Part shown: positions 9,015 through 17,541 of the stretch, in pieces | Position numbering within the stretch: the first letter of the stretch is position 1 | Layout of the letters: each line of letters opens with the position of its first letter | Source of the DNA: Cellulomonas fengjieae | GTDB taxonomy: Bacteria > Actinomycetota > Actinomycetes > Actinomycetales > Cellulomonadaceae | Assembly (NCBI RefSeq): GCF_018388465.1 | Contig: NZ_CP074404.1 | Span: 1,674,001 to 1,738,000, forward strand | Direction: 5' to 3' | Length of the DNA: 64,000 bases | Program-made: the position numbers and the translations under genes | The notes under the pieces: generated by a model | Seen by the model: only the letters and a program-made list of their open reading frames with translations | What the model was told of the DNA's origin: nothing | Databases searched by the model: none

Positions 9015-9112
9015 CGCCACCCCGTCCCGCCCGGCGCCCGCGCCGCGACGATAGAGAGTCAGAGCCTGGTGCCGAAGAATCCTACGCGGTGCCAATGTGC
9101 TCTGCGGACGAC

Positions 9113-9118
9113 TACCGT
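9113..9118 (+). promoter_or_regulatory. leaderless promoter -10 TACCGT
   Basis: TACCGT lies 6 nt before the ATG at 9125. Confidence 0.5.
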
Positions 9119-9124
9119 CATCGC

Positions 9125-9424
9125 ATGACCGTCGACCCCCGCGCCGCGCTGGACCGCCTGATCGCAGCCCTCGAGGCCCATTACACCGCAGTCTCCGCGC
9201 CCCACGGCGAGGACGACCCGGCAGTCGACGACGCGTACGACATCCTGGCCGACGCCTTCGAGGTCTACGACGACGCCCTGGGCACCGTGCACGGCGAGGC
9301 CACGCCGTTCTACCTCGCCGAGGAGGACGACGGCGACGACGACGGCGACGAGGACGACGAGGACGACGACGACGAGGAGTACGACGACGCGCTCGCCGAC
9401 GACCTCGCCGACGACGCCCGCTAG
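9125..9424 (+). CDS. hypothetical acidic protein with Asp/Glu-rich tail
   Basis: A 99-residue protein with no recognised domain. The first 60 residues look helical and folded (AALDRLIAALEAHYTAV ... YDILADAFEVYDDAL). Residues from about 65 onward are almost all Asp and Glu with Ala and Tyr, ending DDLADDAR. The tail could act as a nucleic-acid mimic, a chaperone-like tail or a metal/cation binder; none of these can be shown. The start is backed by a -10 box 6 nt upstream, and ATG follows the normal codon bias. It lies between DUF5703 and an aldo/keto reductase with no operon link. Confidence 0.65.
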   Translation: MTVDPRAALDRLIAALEAHYTAVSAPHGEDDPAVDDAYDILADAFEVYDDALGTVHGEATPFYLAEEDDGDDDGDEDDEDDDDEEYDDALADDLADDAR

Positions 9425-9453
9425 GGACGCCGCTGCAGTCGCGGGGACCGCGG

Positions 9454-10413
9454 CTAGAACCGTTCGGGGTAGCCGAGCGCCGGGGCGCTGATCTCGTCGA
9501 GCGCCCGGCGCAGCTCGTCGGGCAGCACCAGGTCCTGCGCACCGAGTGCCCCGCGCAGCTGGGTCGCCGTCCGCGCCCCGACGATCGCGGAGGCGATCCC
9601 GCGGCCCTGCACCCAGGCGAGCGCGACGTCGAGCGGGGTGCGGTCCAGCCCTTCGGCCGCCGTCGCAACCGCCTCGACGACCGTCGCGGCGGCCCGGGCG
9701 AGGTACGGCTCGACGAAGCCCGCGAGGTGCGGGGAGGCCGCGCGCGAGTCCGCCGGGATGGTCCGGCGGTACTTGCCCGTGAGGACCCCCCGGCCGAGCG
9801 GGGACCACGCCAGCACGCCGACCCCGAGCCCGACGGCCGCGGGCACCACCTCGCGCTCGATCCCGCGCTGGAGCAGCGAGTACTCGGCCTGGACGGCGGT
9901 CAGCCCGACCTCGCCCTCGAGCAGGCTCGCGGCCCGGGCCACCTGCCAGCCCGCGTGGTTCGACAGCCCGACGTAGCGGGCGCGACCACTGGTGACCGCC
10001 AGCCGCAGCGCGGACACGGTCTCGTCCAGGGGCGTGCGCGGGTCGGGGGTCTGGACCAGCCACAGGTCCACGTGGTCGGTCCGCAGCCGGCGCAGCGAGC
10101 CGTCGAGCGACGCGAGCAGGCCGCCGCGCGAGGCGTCCACGACCCCACCGTTGCTGGTGCGCCGGATCCCCGCCTTGGTGCAGAGCACCACCTCGTCGCG
10201 GGGCACCACGTCGTCGAGCAGCTCGCCGAGGAGCTCCTCGGCACCACCGTCGGCGTAGGAGGCCGACGTGTCGACCAGCGTGCCGCCGGCGTCGGTGAAG
10301 TCCCGCAGCTGCTCGGCCGCGTCGTGCGCGTCGGTGTCGCGGCTCCACGTCATCGTGCCGAGCCCGAGCCGGGAGACCCGCAGGCCGGTTCGGCCGAGGT
10401 GGCGCTGTTCCAT
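9454..10413 (-). CDS. aldo/keto reductase
   Basis: A 319-residue NADPH-dependent TIM-barrel oxidoreductase. It starts [23 protein letters not shown]. The catalytic Asp/Tyr lie in [16 protein letters not shown], with Lys in LCTKAG and His/Asn in the DHVDLWLVQ and GLSNHAGWQ strands. The C-terminal NADPH loop is [14 protein letters not shown]. It is closest to the AKR groups that include YhdN/IolS-like proteins; the substrate is unknown. It is transcribed away from uppP. Confidence 0.9.
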   Translation of the reverse strand: MEQRHLGRTGLRVSRLGLGTMTWSRDTDAHDAAEQLRDFTDAGGTLVDTSASYADGGAEELLGELLDDVVPRDEVVLCTKAGIRRTSNGGVVDASRGGLLASLDGSLRRLRTDHVDLWLVQTPDPRTPLDETVSALRLAVTSGRARYVGLSNHAGWQVARAASLLEGEVGLTAVQAEYSLLQRGIEREVVPAAVGLGVGVLAWSPLGRGVLTGKYRRTIPADSRAASPHLAGFVEPYLARAAATVVEAVATAAEGLDRTPLDVALAWVQGRGIASAIVGARTATQLRGALGAQDLVLPDELRRALDEISAPALGYPERF

Positions 10414-10421
10414 GAGGCGCA

Positions 10422-10427
10422 ACCCTA
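10422..10427 (-). promoter_or_regulatory. promoter -10 TAGGGT of the aldo/keto reductase
   Basis: TAGGGT (ACCCTA on the plus strand) lies 8 nt before the ATG at 10413, so the leader is absent or nearly so. Confidence 0.4.
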
Positions 10428-10464
10428 ATCGGCGCGCGTGTCGTCGGCCGCGACGCACCCCGGC

Positions 10465-10470
10465 TATCGT
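10465..10470 (+). promoter_or_regulatory. promoter -10 TATCGT of uppP
   Basis: TATCGT lies 7 nt before the GTG at 10478 and supports that start over the ATG at 10490, whose GGAGG is only 2 nt away. Confidence 0.45.
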
Positions 10471-10477
10471 TCCGCGG

Positions 10478-11380
10478 GTGACGGAGGCCATGGGACTGGG
10501 ACAAGCGATCCTGCTGGGGCTCGTGCAGGGTCTGACCGAGTTCCTACCGGTCTCCTCCAGCGCGCACCTGCGGATCGTCGGCGAGCTCATCGGCTCCTCG
10601 GACCCCGGTGCGGCGTTCACCGCGATCACCCAGCTGGGCACCGAGACCGCGGTGATCCTCTACTTCCGGCGCGACATCGCCCGGATCGCCGGTGCCTGGT
10701 GGCGAGCGGTCCGCGGCGACCACGGCACCGACTGGCGCTCGCGCGCCGGTATGCCGCCCGGGCAGCCGTCCGACCACGACGCCCTCATGGCGTGGTTCAT
10801 CGCGCTCGGCTCGCTGCCGATCGTCATCCTCGGCCTGACGTTCCAGGACGCCATCGAGCAGACCTTCCGCAACCTGTGGCTGATCGCGCTGACGCTCGCC
10901 GGCTTCGCCCTCGTGCTCGGCTGGGCGGACGGCCGGGGCGCCAAGCAGCGCCAGCTCTCCGACCTGACCGGCCGGCAGGCGCTCCAGTTCGGGTTCTGGC
11001 AGGCGCTCGCCCTCATCCCCGGGGTGTCGCGGTCGGGCGGCACGATCACCGGCGGGCTGCTCATGGGGTTCACGCGGGAGGCCGCCGCGCGGTACTCGTT
11101 CCTGCTCGCGATACCGGCCGTGTTCGGCTCCGGGCTGTTCCAGCTGGCCAAGAGCGTCGACGACTTCGGCAAGGGTGGGACGCCCGGCTTCGGGGCGACC
11201 CTGGTGGCGACGCTCGTGGCGTTCGTCGTCGGGTACCTCGTCATCATCGTGTTCCTGAAGATCGTCTCGACGTTCAGCTACAAGCCGTTCGTGTACTACC
11301 GGCTCGGCTTGGCGGCGCTCGTCGTGATCCTGCTGCTCACGGGCGTGCTCGAGCCCAACAGCGCTCCCGTCACGACGTAG
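10478..11380 (+). CDS. uppP: undecaprenyl-diphosphatase
   Basis: A 300-residue integral membrane phosphatase (BacA family, EC 3.6.1.27) that recycles undecaprenyl pyrophosphate for cell-wall synthesis and confers basal bacitracin tolerance. The active-site block [20 protein letters not shown] and the second block [19 protein letters not shown] are intact. Multiple hydrophobic segments follow, and the last one ends near LLLTGVLEP. The start is GTG 10478 (leaderless) or ATG 10490. The gene ends 2 bp before the stop of the convergent corA. Confidence 0.96.
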   Translation: MTEAMGLGQAILLGLVQGLTEFLPVSSSAHLRIVGELIGSSDPGAAFTAITQLGTETAVILYFRRDIARIAGAWWRAVRGDHGTDWRSRAGMPPGQPSDHDALMAWFIALGSLPIVILGLTFQDAIEQTFRNLWLIALTLAGFALVLGWADGRGAKQRQLSDLTGRQALQFGFWQALALIPGVSRSGGTITGGLLMGFTREAAARYSFLLAIPAVFGSGLFQLAKSVDDFGKGGTPGFGATLVATLVAFVVGYLVIIVFLKIVSTFSYKPFVYYRLGLAALVVILLLTGVLEPNSAPVTT

Positions 11381-11382
11381 CG

Positions 11383-12393
11383 TCAGAGCCAGCCCGACCG
11401 GCGGAACAGCGCATAGAGCGAGACGCAGACGGCGGCCATCGTGGCGATCGACAGCGGGTACCCGAGCGTCCAGGACAGCTCCGGCATGTTCTCGAAGTTC
11501 ATGCCGTAGATGCTGGCGACCAGGGTCGGCGCCGCGGCGATCGCCGCCCAGGACGAGATCTTGCGGACGTCCTCGTTCTGCCGCACCGAGACCTGCGACA
11601 GGTGCACCGACAGCATGTCGCCGAGCAGGTCGTCGTACCCGTCCAGGTGGTTGTCCAGGCGGTCGACCCAGCTCACGGCCCGGATCAGCCACGGCCGCGA
11701 GCGCCGGTTCTCGGACGACTCCTCGGCCTCGGCGATGAGCTCCGGCAGCATCGATGTCACGGGCCCGAGCGCCCGTCGAGCCTCGGCGATCTCCCGCTTG
11801 AGGTCGTAGATCCGCTCCACCGTGTCGGTGTGGCGGGTCGAGGTGAAGACGACGTGCTCCAGGTCGGCGACCGCGTCCCCGAGGGCGATCTCGACCGCGG
11901 ACGCCTCCGCGACCATCGTGAGCACCACCGCGGCGAGCACCTGGTGCACGCCCTCGTCCGGCACGGGGAAGCCGCCGGTGAGCTTCTCCACCGCGCGTCC
12001 GGTGACGTCCGCGTCGCCCACCTCGCTCATCACCACGACGTCCGCGCCGACGACGCAGATCAGCGCGCCGGTGTGCACGTCGTTCGTCGCCTCGACGAAC
12101 GACAGCGTGGGTGCGGTCAGCACGAACTCGCCGTCCGACGACCGGTCGAGGCGCGCGCGCAGCGGGTGGTCGGGGCCGGACGGGTGTGCCCCCGGCCCCC
12201 GGTGCTGGAGCAGCGCGATCGCCTGCTCGCCCAGGCCGTGCCGCCGTGCGGCCGCCGGCAGGTCGTCCGGCGACGCGACGATCACCCACCGCGGCCCCGC
12301 CGACGACTCGCCGGGCGGACTCGGGGCCCAGCCGTCCGACGTCTTCACAAAGGCCCGCTCGCGCGGGGCATCGGTCCCTGTCTCGTGCGTCAC
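11383..12393 (-). CDS. corA: CorA-family magnesium/cobalt transporter
   Basis: A 336-residue divalent-cation channel. A long cytoplasmic N-terminal domain with coiled-coil helices (VERIYDLKREIAEARRAL) leads to two C-terminal membrane helices. The signature YGMNF starts at residue 296, followed by MPEL in the periplasmic loop. The cytoplasmic tail ends in FRRSGWL. The GTG start has CACAAT 6 nt upstream as a -10. Mg versus Co preference cannot be read from sequence. Confidence 0.93.
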   Translation of the reverse strand: MTHETGTDAPRERAFVKTSDGWAPSPPGESSAGPRWVIVASPDDLPAAARRHGLGEQAIALLQHRGPGAHPSGPDHPLRARLDRSSDGEFVLTAPTLSFVEATNDVHTGALICVVGADVVVMSEVGDADVTGRAVEKLTGGFPVPDEGVHQVLAAVVLTMVAEASAVEIALGDAVADLEHVVFTSTRHTDTVERIYDLKREIAEARRALGPVTSMLPELIAEAEESSENRRSRPWLIRAVSWVDRLDNHLDGYDDLLGDMLSVHLSQVSVRQNEDVRKISSWAAIAAAPTLVASIYGMNFENMPELSWTLGYPLSIATMAAVCVSLYALFRRSGWL

Positions 12394-12421
12394 CCGGGCA
12401 TTGTGGACCTCGCGGCGCAGT

Positions 12422-12427
12422 TAGGCT
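12422..12427 (+). promoter_or_regulatory. leaderless promoter -10 TAGGCT
   Basis: TAGGCT lies 6 nt before the GTG start of mshC at 12434. Confidence 0.5.
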
Positions 12428-12433
12428 TCCGGC

Positions 12434-13693
12434 GTGCTCACCTGGCCGTCCCCGTACATCCCACAGCTGCCCGGACGCGGCCTCCCGGTCCGGGTACGCG
12501 ACTCCTCGACCGACCAGCTCGTCGTCGCCGCAGCCGGGACGGACGCGACGCTCTACGTCTGTGGCATCACCCCCTACGACGCCACCCACATGGGCCACGC
12601 CGCCACCTACGTGGCCTTCGACATCCTGGGCCGCGCGTGGCGCGACGCCGGGTACCGCGTCCGGTACGCCTCCAACGTCACGGACGTCGACGACCCGCTC
12701 CTCGAGCGCGCGGCCCTGCTGGGCGTCGACTGGCGCGACCTGGCCGCGGAGCAGACGCTGCTCTACGCCGAGGACATGACGGCGCTGGCCGTCATCCCGC
12801 CCGACGTGTACTGCGGCGTGGTCGAGGTCATCCCCGCGGTCGTCGAGGCCGTCGAGGTCCTGCTCGCCGCGGGTGCGGCGTACCGCGTCGCGACGCCCGA
12901 GGCACTCGGTGACCCCGGCCTGGGCGACGTGTACGCCGACCTCACGGCCGACGTCGACTTCGGCGCCGTGGCCGGCCTCGACGACGACACCATGCGCGCG
13001 CTCTCGGCGGAGCGTGGGGGCGACCCCGAGCGGCCCGGCAAGCGCGCACCGCTGGACCCGTTGCTGTGGCGGCGCGAGCGGGTGGGGGAGCCGGCCTGGG
13101 ACGGCGGCTCGCTCGGCCGGGGACGTCCGGGCTGGCACATCGAGTGTGCGGTCATCGCCCGCGACGCGCTGGGCCTGCCGTTCGACGTCGAGGGCGGTGG
13201 GTCGGACCTGCTGTTCCCGCACCACGAGATGAGCACCTCGCACGCGCGGCTGCTCGACCAGGGTCACGGCGCGCGGGTGCACCTGCACACCGGCATGGTC
13301 GGGCTCGACGGGTACAAGATGAGCAAGTCCCGCGGGAACCTCGTGCTCGTCTCCCAGCTGCGCGCCCAGGGCGTCGACCCGATGGCCGTGCGTCTCGCCC
13401 TCCTGGCGCACCGCTACCGCGACGACTGGGACTGGACCGACGCGGGCCTGCACGCCGCGCAGGTGCGCCTCGAGCGCTGGCGCTCCGCCGTCTCGGGCAA
13501 CGGTGGCCCGGACGCGACCGGCACGCTGGCCGCGGTACGGGCGGCACTGGCCGACGACCTCGACACCCCGACCGCGCTCGTCGCGATCGACGCGTGGGCG
13601 GACCTCTCGCTGGCGGGGACGGCCGTCCCGTTCGAGGGCGCCCCCGGCGTGATCGGCCGCACCCTGGACGCCCTGCTGGGGATCCGCCTGTAG
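12434..13693 (+). CDS. mshC: L-cysteine:GlcN-Ins ligase of mycothiol synthesis
   Basis: A 419-residue ATP-dependent ligase (EC 6.3.1.13) that joins cysteine to glucosaminyl-inositol in the synthesis of mycothiol, the actinobacterial thiol buffer. It is a cysteinyl-tRNA synthetase paralogue: the HIGH-like motif is TPYDATHMGHA and the KMSKS loop is intact in GYKMSKSRGN. The zinc site includes the Cys of YVCGITPY, and GWHIECAVI holds the second Cys. MshC rather than CysS is shown by the N-terminus MLTWPSP..., the short length and the absence of an anticodon-binding domain. Its stop codon lies in a large palindrome. Confidence 0.95.
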   Translation: MLTWPSPYIPQLPGRGLPVRVRDSSTDQLVVAAAGTDATLYVCGITPYDATHMGHAATYVAFDILGRAWRDAGYRVRYASNVTDVDDPLLERAALLGVDWRDLAAEQTLLYAEDMTALAVIPPDVYCGVVEVIPAVVEAVEVLLAAGAAYRVATPEALGDPGLGDVYADLTADVDFGAVAGLDDDTMRALSAERGGDPERPGKRAPLDPLLWRRERVGEPAWDGGSLGRGRPGWHIECAVIARDALGLPFDVEGGGSDLLFPHHEMSTSHARLLDQGHGARVHLHTGMVGLDGYKMSKSRGNLVLVSQLRAQGVDPMAVRLALLAHRYRDDWDWTDAGLHAAQVRLERWRSAVSGNGGPDATGTLAAVRAALADDLDTPTALVAIDAWADLSLAGTAVPFEGAPGVIGRTLDALLGIRL

Positions 13694-13718
13694 CGCGGCG
13701 CCGCGCTACAGGCGGATC
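13681..13718. terminator. perfect 38-bp palindrome, likely bidirectional terminator
   Basis: The 19-base arms 13681-13699 and 13700-13718 are exact reverse complements with no spacer. The palindrome begins with the last mshC codons, contains the mshC TAG (13691-13693) and covers two of the three bases of the PAC2 stop (13717-13719). It lacks a T tract. It could fold as a long RNA stem in either transcript. Confidence 0.6.
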
Positions 13719-14574
13719 AGCCGCCGGTGCCCTTGTCCCGGCGGCGCAGGTAGCGCTCGAACTCCTGCGCGATCGCCTCGCCGCTCGCCTCCGGCAGGTC
13801 GGCCGTGTCCTTGGCCTCCTCGAGCTGGTGCACGTACTCGCCGATCTCCGCGTCCTCGGCGGCCAGCTCGTCGACGCCGTGCTGCCAGGCGGCCGAGTCG
13901 TCGGGCAGCTCGCCGAGGGGGACCGGCTCGCCCAGGAGGGACTCGAGGCGGTGCAGGATGGCGAGCGTGGCCTTCGGGGACGGCGGGTGGGCGACGTAGT
14001 GCGGGACCGCGGCCCACAGGGACATCGCGCGCATGCCGCGCGCGGCCGCCTCGTGCTGCAGGACGCCGACGATGCCGGTCGGACCCTCGTAGGTGTTCGG
14101 CTCGAGGCCGAACATGCCCCGGACGTCGGGGTCCTCGCTCGTCGCGTTCACCGGGATGGGCCGCGTGTGGGGGACGTCGGCCAGCAGCGCGCCGACAGTG
14201 ACCACGGTGTCGACGCCGAGGCCGGCGGCAATGTCGAGCAGCTCGGTGCAGTACCGGCGCCACCGCATGGAGGGCTCGATGCCGTGCACGAGCACCACCC
14301 GCCGCCCGCTCACGGGCGCGGTCGCGACGGCCACGGCGGTGGTCGGCCACGTGATCTCCCGGCGGCCGTCGGCACCGGGACCGACCACCGGCCGGTTGAC
14401 CTGGAAGTCGTGGTACTCCTCGGGGTCGAGCTCGTCCACCTGCTCGGCGGCCCAGACCTCGTGCAGGTGCTCGAGCGCCTGGGTCGCGGCCGACCCGGCG
14501 TCGTTCCACCCCTCGAACGCCGCGAGCAGGACGGTCTCGCGGACGGGAAGGTCGGCCGGCGGGGTCTGGCTCAT
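13717..14574 (-). CDS. PAC2-family protein
   Basis: A 285-residue member of the PAC2 (proteasome assembly chaperone 2-like) family, common in actinobacteria, for which a role with the bacterial 20S proteasome has been proposed but not settled. The N-terminus VLLAAFEGWNDAGSAATQAL is diagnostic; VVLVHGIEPSMRWRRY and a middle VVTVGALLADVPHTRP follow. The C-terminus is basic (RYLRRRDKGTGG). Its position some 4 kb from the Pup-proteasome genes is suggestive only. The start is set by a -10 box 6 nt upstream. Confidence 0.88.
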   Translation of the reverse strand: MSQTPPADLPVRETVLLAAFEGWNDAGSAATQALEHLHEVWAAEQVDELDPEEYHDFQVNRPVVGPGADGRREITWPTTAVAVATAPVSGRRVVLVHGIEPSMRWRRYCTELLDIAAGLGVDTVVTVGALLADVPHTRPIPVNATSEDPDVRGMFGLEPNTYEGPTGIVGVLQHEAAARGMRAMSLWAAVPHYVAHPPSPKATLAILHRLESLLGEPVPLGELPDDSAAWQHGVDELAAEDAEIGEYVHQLEEAKDTADLPEASGEAIAQEFERYLRRRDKGTGG

Positions 14575-14580
14575 CGGTCC

Positions 14581-14586
14581 AGCCTA
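14581..14586 (-). promoter_or_regulatory. leaderless promoter -10 TAGGCT
   Basis: TAGGCT (AGCCTA on plus) lies 6 nt before the ATG of the PAC2 gene at 14574. Confidence 0.5.
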
Positions 14587-14638
14587 TTGCGAGGGGCCGC
14601 GGGGGACCCGGACGGGCGGGCCCGCGCGCGTCGGCTCG

Positions 14639-14644
14639 TACGAT
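14639..14644 (+). promoter_or_regulatory. leaderless promoter -10 TACGAT
   Basis: TACGAT lies 6 nt before the ATG at 14651. Confidence 0.5.
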
Positions 14645-14650
14645 GGAGCG

Positions 14651-15343
14651 ATGCCCCCGACCTACCCCGACCTCGTCCTGCCGTCCGCCGTCCTGTGGGA
14701 CATGGACGGCACACTGATCGACACCGAGCCCTACTGGATGGCCGCCGAGACCGAGCTGGTCGAGGCGCACGGGGGCGTCTGGACGCACCAGGACGGGCTG
14801 GCCCTGGTGGGCAACCCGATGATGGTCTCCGCGTCGGTGCTGCGGGACCGCGGCGTGGACCTGCCGCTCGAGGAGATCGTCGACTTCCTCAACCGCCAGG
14901 TCGCCGCGGCCGTGGCCGCCGAGTTGCCGTGGCAGGCGGGTGGCCAGCAGGTGCTCGCCGACCTGCGCGACGCGGGGGTGCCGATGGCGCTGGTCACGTC
15001 GTCGTTCCGAATCCTCGCCGAGCCGTTCGCGGAGGCGGCGGGCCTGTTCGACGTGGTGGTCACGGGGGACGGGGTGACCCGGGCGAAGCCTGACCCCGAG
15101 CCCTACCAGCTGGCGGCGCAGCTGCTCGGCGTGGACATCGAGGACTGCGTCGCGATCGAGGACTCGGGTGCCGGCATCACGTCGGCCCTCGCGTCGGGTG
15201 CGCGGGCAGTGGCCATCGAGGTCATGCAGCCCGTCGCGGCCCGTCCCGGCCTGAGCCGCATCGCGGCGCTGAGCGACCTCACCCTGCCGACCTTCGCGCG
15301 GATCGTGCGCGGCGAGGTGCTGGACCTGCGCCGGGCGGGCTGA
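14651..15343 (+). CDS. HAD-superfamily hydrolase
   Basis: A 230-residue phosphatase of the beta-phosphoglucomutase/phosphoglycolate-like HAD subgroup. Motif I is LWDMDGTLIDTEPYW with the nucleophilic and acid/base aspartates. The alpha-helical cap follows at about residues 30-90. Motif II is ALVTSSFR, motif III is the Lys of RAKPDPEPY and motif IV is AIEDSGAGITSAL. The substrate is unknown. The gene is transcribed toward the RecB-family nuclease; the two stops are 9 bp apart. Confidence 0.9.
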   Translation: MPPTYPDLVLPSAVLWDMDGTLIDTEPYWMAAETELVEAHGGVWTHQDGLALVGNPMMVSASVLRDRGVDLPLEEIVDFLNRQVAAAVAAELPWQAGGQQVLADLRDAGVPMALVTSSFRILAEPFAEAAGLFDVVVTGDGVTRAKPDPEPYQLAAQLLGVDIEDCVAIEDSGAGITSALASGARAVAIEVMQPVAARPGLSRIAALSDLTLPTFARIVRGEVLDLRRAG

Positions 15344-15352
15344 CGGCGGGAC

Positions 15353-16339
15353 TCAGGCCGCGGGGACGACGCCGATCGACCGCTCGACGGCGCCGTCCGG
15401 GATCTGCGGGGGCGTTCCGCCGAACGCCGGGCAGAGCGACTTGAACGAGCACCAGTCGCACAGCTTGGAGGTGCGCGGGCGCCAGTCGCCCGATCGGGCG
15501 GCATCCTCGATGCCCGCCCAGATGGAGCGCACCCGCGCCTCGACCGTCGCCATCTCGACCTCGGTGGGCTCGTGCGTGAGGACGACACCGTCACCCAGGT
15601 ACTCCAGCTGCAGCCGCTTGGGCAGCACGCCACGGGTGCGCCAGATCACGTACGCGTAGAACCGCATCTGGAAGAGCGCCGAGCTCTCGTAGCCCGCACG
15701 CGGGGAGCGGCCGGTCTTGTAGTCGACCACCCGCACCCAGCCGTTGGGTGCCACGTCGACGCGATCGACGATCCCGCGCAGCTGCGGGCCGCCCTCGTCG
15801 AGCTCGGTGGACACGAGCAGCTCGCGCTCACGGGGTTCGATGCGGGTCGGGTCCTCGAGCGTGAAGTACGTCGCCAGCAGCGCCTCGGCACTGGTGAGCC
15901 ACTCAGCGAGGTCCGCCGGCTCGGCGAACAGCTCACCGATCGCCGGGGAACGCTCTAGGAGCGTCGCCCACTGGTCCGGCAGGAGCGCGTGCGCCGCCGC
16001 GAGCGTGCGCTCGGGGGCGGGCAGGTCGAAGAGGTGCTCGAGGACGGCGTGCACCAACGTGCCGCGCGCGGCCGCGGAGCTGGGCGGCTCCGGCAGGCGG
16101 TCGATCACGCGGAACCGGAAGAGCTGGGGGCACTGCAGGAAGTCGTTGGCCCGCGAGGGGGACAGCCCCGGCCGGGACGGCGGACGACCGGTCACCGCGG
16201 CCTCGACCGCGACCTCGACCGCCTCCTCGGCGGCTGCCTCGGCGACCGCGTCGACGGGGGGCAGCACGGCGGGAAGCGCGGCGGGAAGCACGGGGGCGAG
16301 GTCGGCAGAGGACGGCTGGTCGAGCTCGTGCACGGTCAC
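15353..16339 (-). CDS. RecB-family PD-(D/E)XK exonuclease
   Basis: A 328-residue stand-alone nuclease with a Cas4/AddB-like C-terminal iron-sulfur nuclease domain. After a low-complexity Ala/Glu/Val N-terminus, LSPSRANDFLQCPQLFRFR carries the first cysteine. The nuclease core follows (RGTLVHAVLEHLF, RGIVDRVDV ... VRVVDYKTG, with the catalytic Asp and Lys). Cys-x2-Cys-x5-Cys (KLCDWCSFKSLCPAF) closes a likely 4Fe-4S cluster. A DNA-repair role is inferred. The GTG start is 6 nt after a -10 box. Confidence 0.9.
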   Translation of the reverse strand: MTVHELDQPSSADLAPVLPAALPAVLPPVDAVAEAAAEEAVEVAVEAAVTGRPPSRPGLSPSRANDFLQCPQLFRFRVIDRLPEPPSSAAARGTLVHAVLEHLFDLPAPERTLAAAHALLPDQWATLLERSPAIGELFAEPADLAEWLTSAEALLATYFTLEDPTRIEPRERELLVSTELDEGGPQLRGIVDRVDVAPNGWVRVVDYKTGRSPRAGYESSALFQMRFYAYVIWRTRGVLPKRLQLEYLGDGVVLTHEPTEVEMATVEARVRSIWAGIEDAARSGDWRPRTSKLCDWCSFKSLCPAFGGTPPQIPDGAVERSIGVVPAA

Positions 16340-16345
16340 CCCACG

Positions 16346-16351
16346 AGAGTA
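16346..16351 (-). promoter_or_regulatory. leaderless promoter -10 TACTCT (nuclease)
   Basis: TACTCT (AGAGTA on plus) lies 6 nt before the GTG at 16339. It stands back to back with the M50 gene's identical box 36 bp away. Confidence 0.5.
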
Positions 16352-16387
16352 GGCGCGAGCGCCGACACGGCGGATCAGCGACCCACC

Positions 16388-16393
16388 TACTCT
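16388..16393 (+). promoter_or_regulatory. leaderless promoter -10 TACTCT (M50 protease)
   Basis: TACTCT lies 6 nt before the GTG at 16400, divergent from an identical box at 16346-16351. Confidence 0.5.
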
Positions 16394-16399
16394 GGGACG

Positions 16400-17530
16400 G
16401 TGAGCTCCCCACGCCCCCCCGCCCGACGGTCCGGCTGGGTGATCGGCCGCGTCGTCGGCGCCCCGATCATCCTCGCTCCGTCCTGGCTGATCGCCGCGGT
16501 GCTGCTGACCCTGATCTTCGCGCCCACCGTTCGCGCCCGCTCCGAGAACCTCGGCGCGCTGGTGTACGTCGTCGCCCTCGCCTTCGTCGTGCTCCTCTTC
16601 GCCTCCGTCCTGGTGCACGAGCTCGCGCACGGGCTCATGGCGCGTGCCCGGGGGCAGCAGCCGCGCGAGTTCGTCCTCACGCTGTGGGGCGGGCACACGG
16701 CCTTCGGCGGCGTCACCCCGACGCCCGCGAGCAGCGCGCTGATCGCGGTGGTCGGCCCGCTCGCCAACCTGGTGCTCGCCGCCGGCTTCTTCGCGATCGC
16801 TCAGGGCGTGGACGCGACCAGCCTGGTGGGGCTGTTGATCTGGTCGGGGTGCCTCACCAACGCCTTCGTCGGGCTGTTCAACCTGATCCCGGGGCTGCCG
16901 CTCGACGGCGGTTTCCTGCTGGAAGCAGCCGTGTGGGCGGCCACCAAGAACCGGCACACCGGGACGGTGGCCGCGGGCTGGGTGGGGCGCGTCGTCGCCG
17001 TCGGCGTGTTCGCCTGGGCGCTCCTGGTGCCGTGGTCGCAGGGCCGTCCGCCGGAGCTCTACGACATGGTGTGGGGCGGCCTCATCGGCGCCTTCCTGTG
17101 GTCGGGCGCCTCCGCCGCGGTCCGCGGGGGGCGGACGCAGAAGGCGGTCGGGCTCATCACGGCCGCGTCGGTGGGTCGCCGGGCGGTGGGTGTCGAGCAC
17201 ACCGTGTCGATCGCGCACGCGGGAGCGCTCGCCGCCGCGGCCGGCGCCGAGGAGGTCGTGATCCTGTCGCCCGACGGCCGCCCGGCCGCGTACGTCGACC
17301 GGGCCGCCGCGGCCTCCGTGCCCGCCGACGTGGCCGGCACCACACCGGTCACCGCGGTCGCCGTCCCGCTGCCGGGAGGAGCGGTGGTCGACGCGCGCCT
17401 GACCGGGCAGGAACTCGTGGGGGCGGTCGGTCGCGCGACCGAGCACTCACCGGTCGCGGCTGCCGTCGTGGACGGCCGCGTGGTCGGGCTGATCCGCGCG
17501 ATGGACGTCGTCGCCGCCATCCGCTCCTAG
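16400..17530 (+). CDS. M50-family site-2 intramembrane metalloprotease
   Basis: A 376-residue polytopic membrane zinc protease. The zinc motif is VLVHELAHGLMARARG and the downstream metal ligand lies in NLIPGLPLDGGFLLEA, both typical of the S2P/SpoIVFB group. Membrane segments flank these, and a cytoplasmic C-terminal half of about 130 residues (from GRRAVGVEHTVSI) resembles a CBS-pair-like regulatory region, with VVDGRVVGLIRAMDVV near the end. The substrate is unknown. It is followed 11 nt later by trmI, a pairing often kept next to proteasome genes in actinobacteria. Confidence 0.9.
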   Translation: MSSPRPPARRSGWVIGRVVGAPIILAPSWLIAAVLLTLIFAPTVRARSENLGALVYVVALAFVVLLFASVLVHELAHGLMARARGQQPREFVLTLWGGHTAFGGVTPTPASSALIAVVGPLANLVLAAGFFAIAQGVDATSLVGLLIWSGCLTNAFVGLFNLIPGLPLDGGFLLEAAVWAATKNRHTGTVAAGWVGRVVAVGVFAWALLVPWSQGRPPELYDMVWGGLIGAFLWSGASAAVRGGRTQKAVGLITAASVGRRAVGVEHTVSIAHAGALAAAAGAEEVVILSPDGRPAAYVDRAAAASVPADVAGTTPVTAVAVPLPGGAVVDARLTGQELVGAVGRATEHSPVAAAVVDGRVVGLIRAMDVVAAIRS

Positions 17531-17533
17531 ACT
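17528..17533 (+). promoter_or_regulatory. promoter -10 TAGACT of trmI
   Basis: TAGACT, which starts on the stop codon of the M50 gene, lies 8 nt before the GTG at 17542. The spacing is slightly longer than the local norm. Confidence 0.35.
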
Positions 17534-17541
17534 CGGGCACC

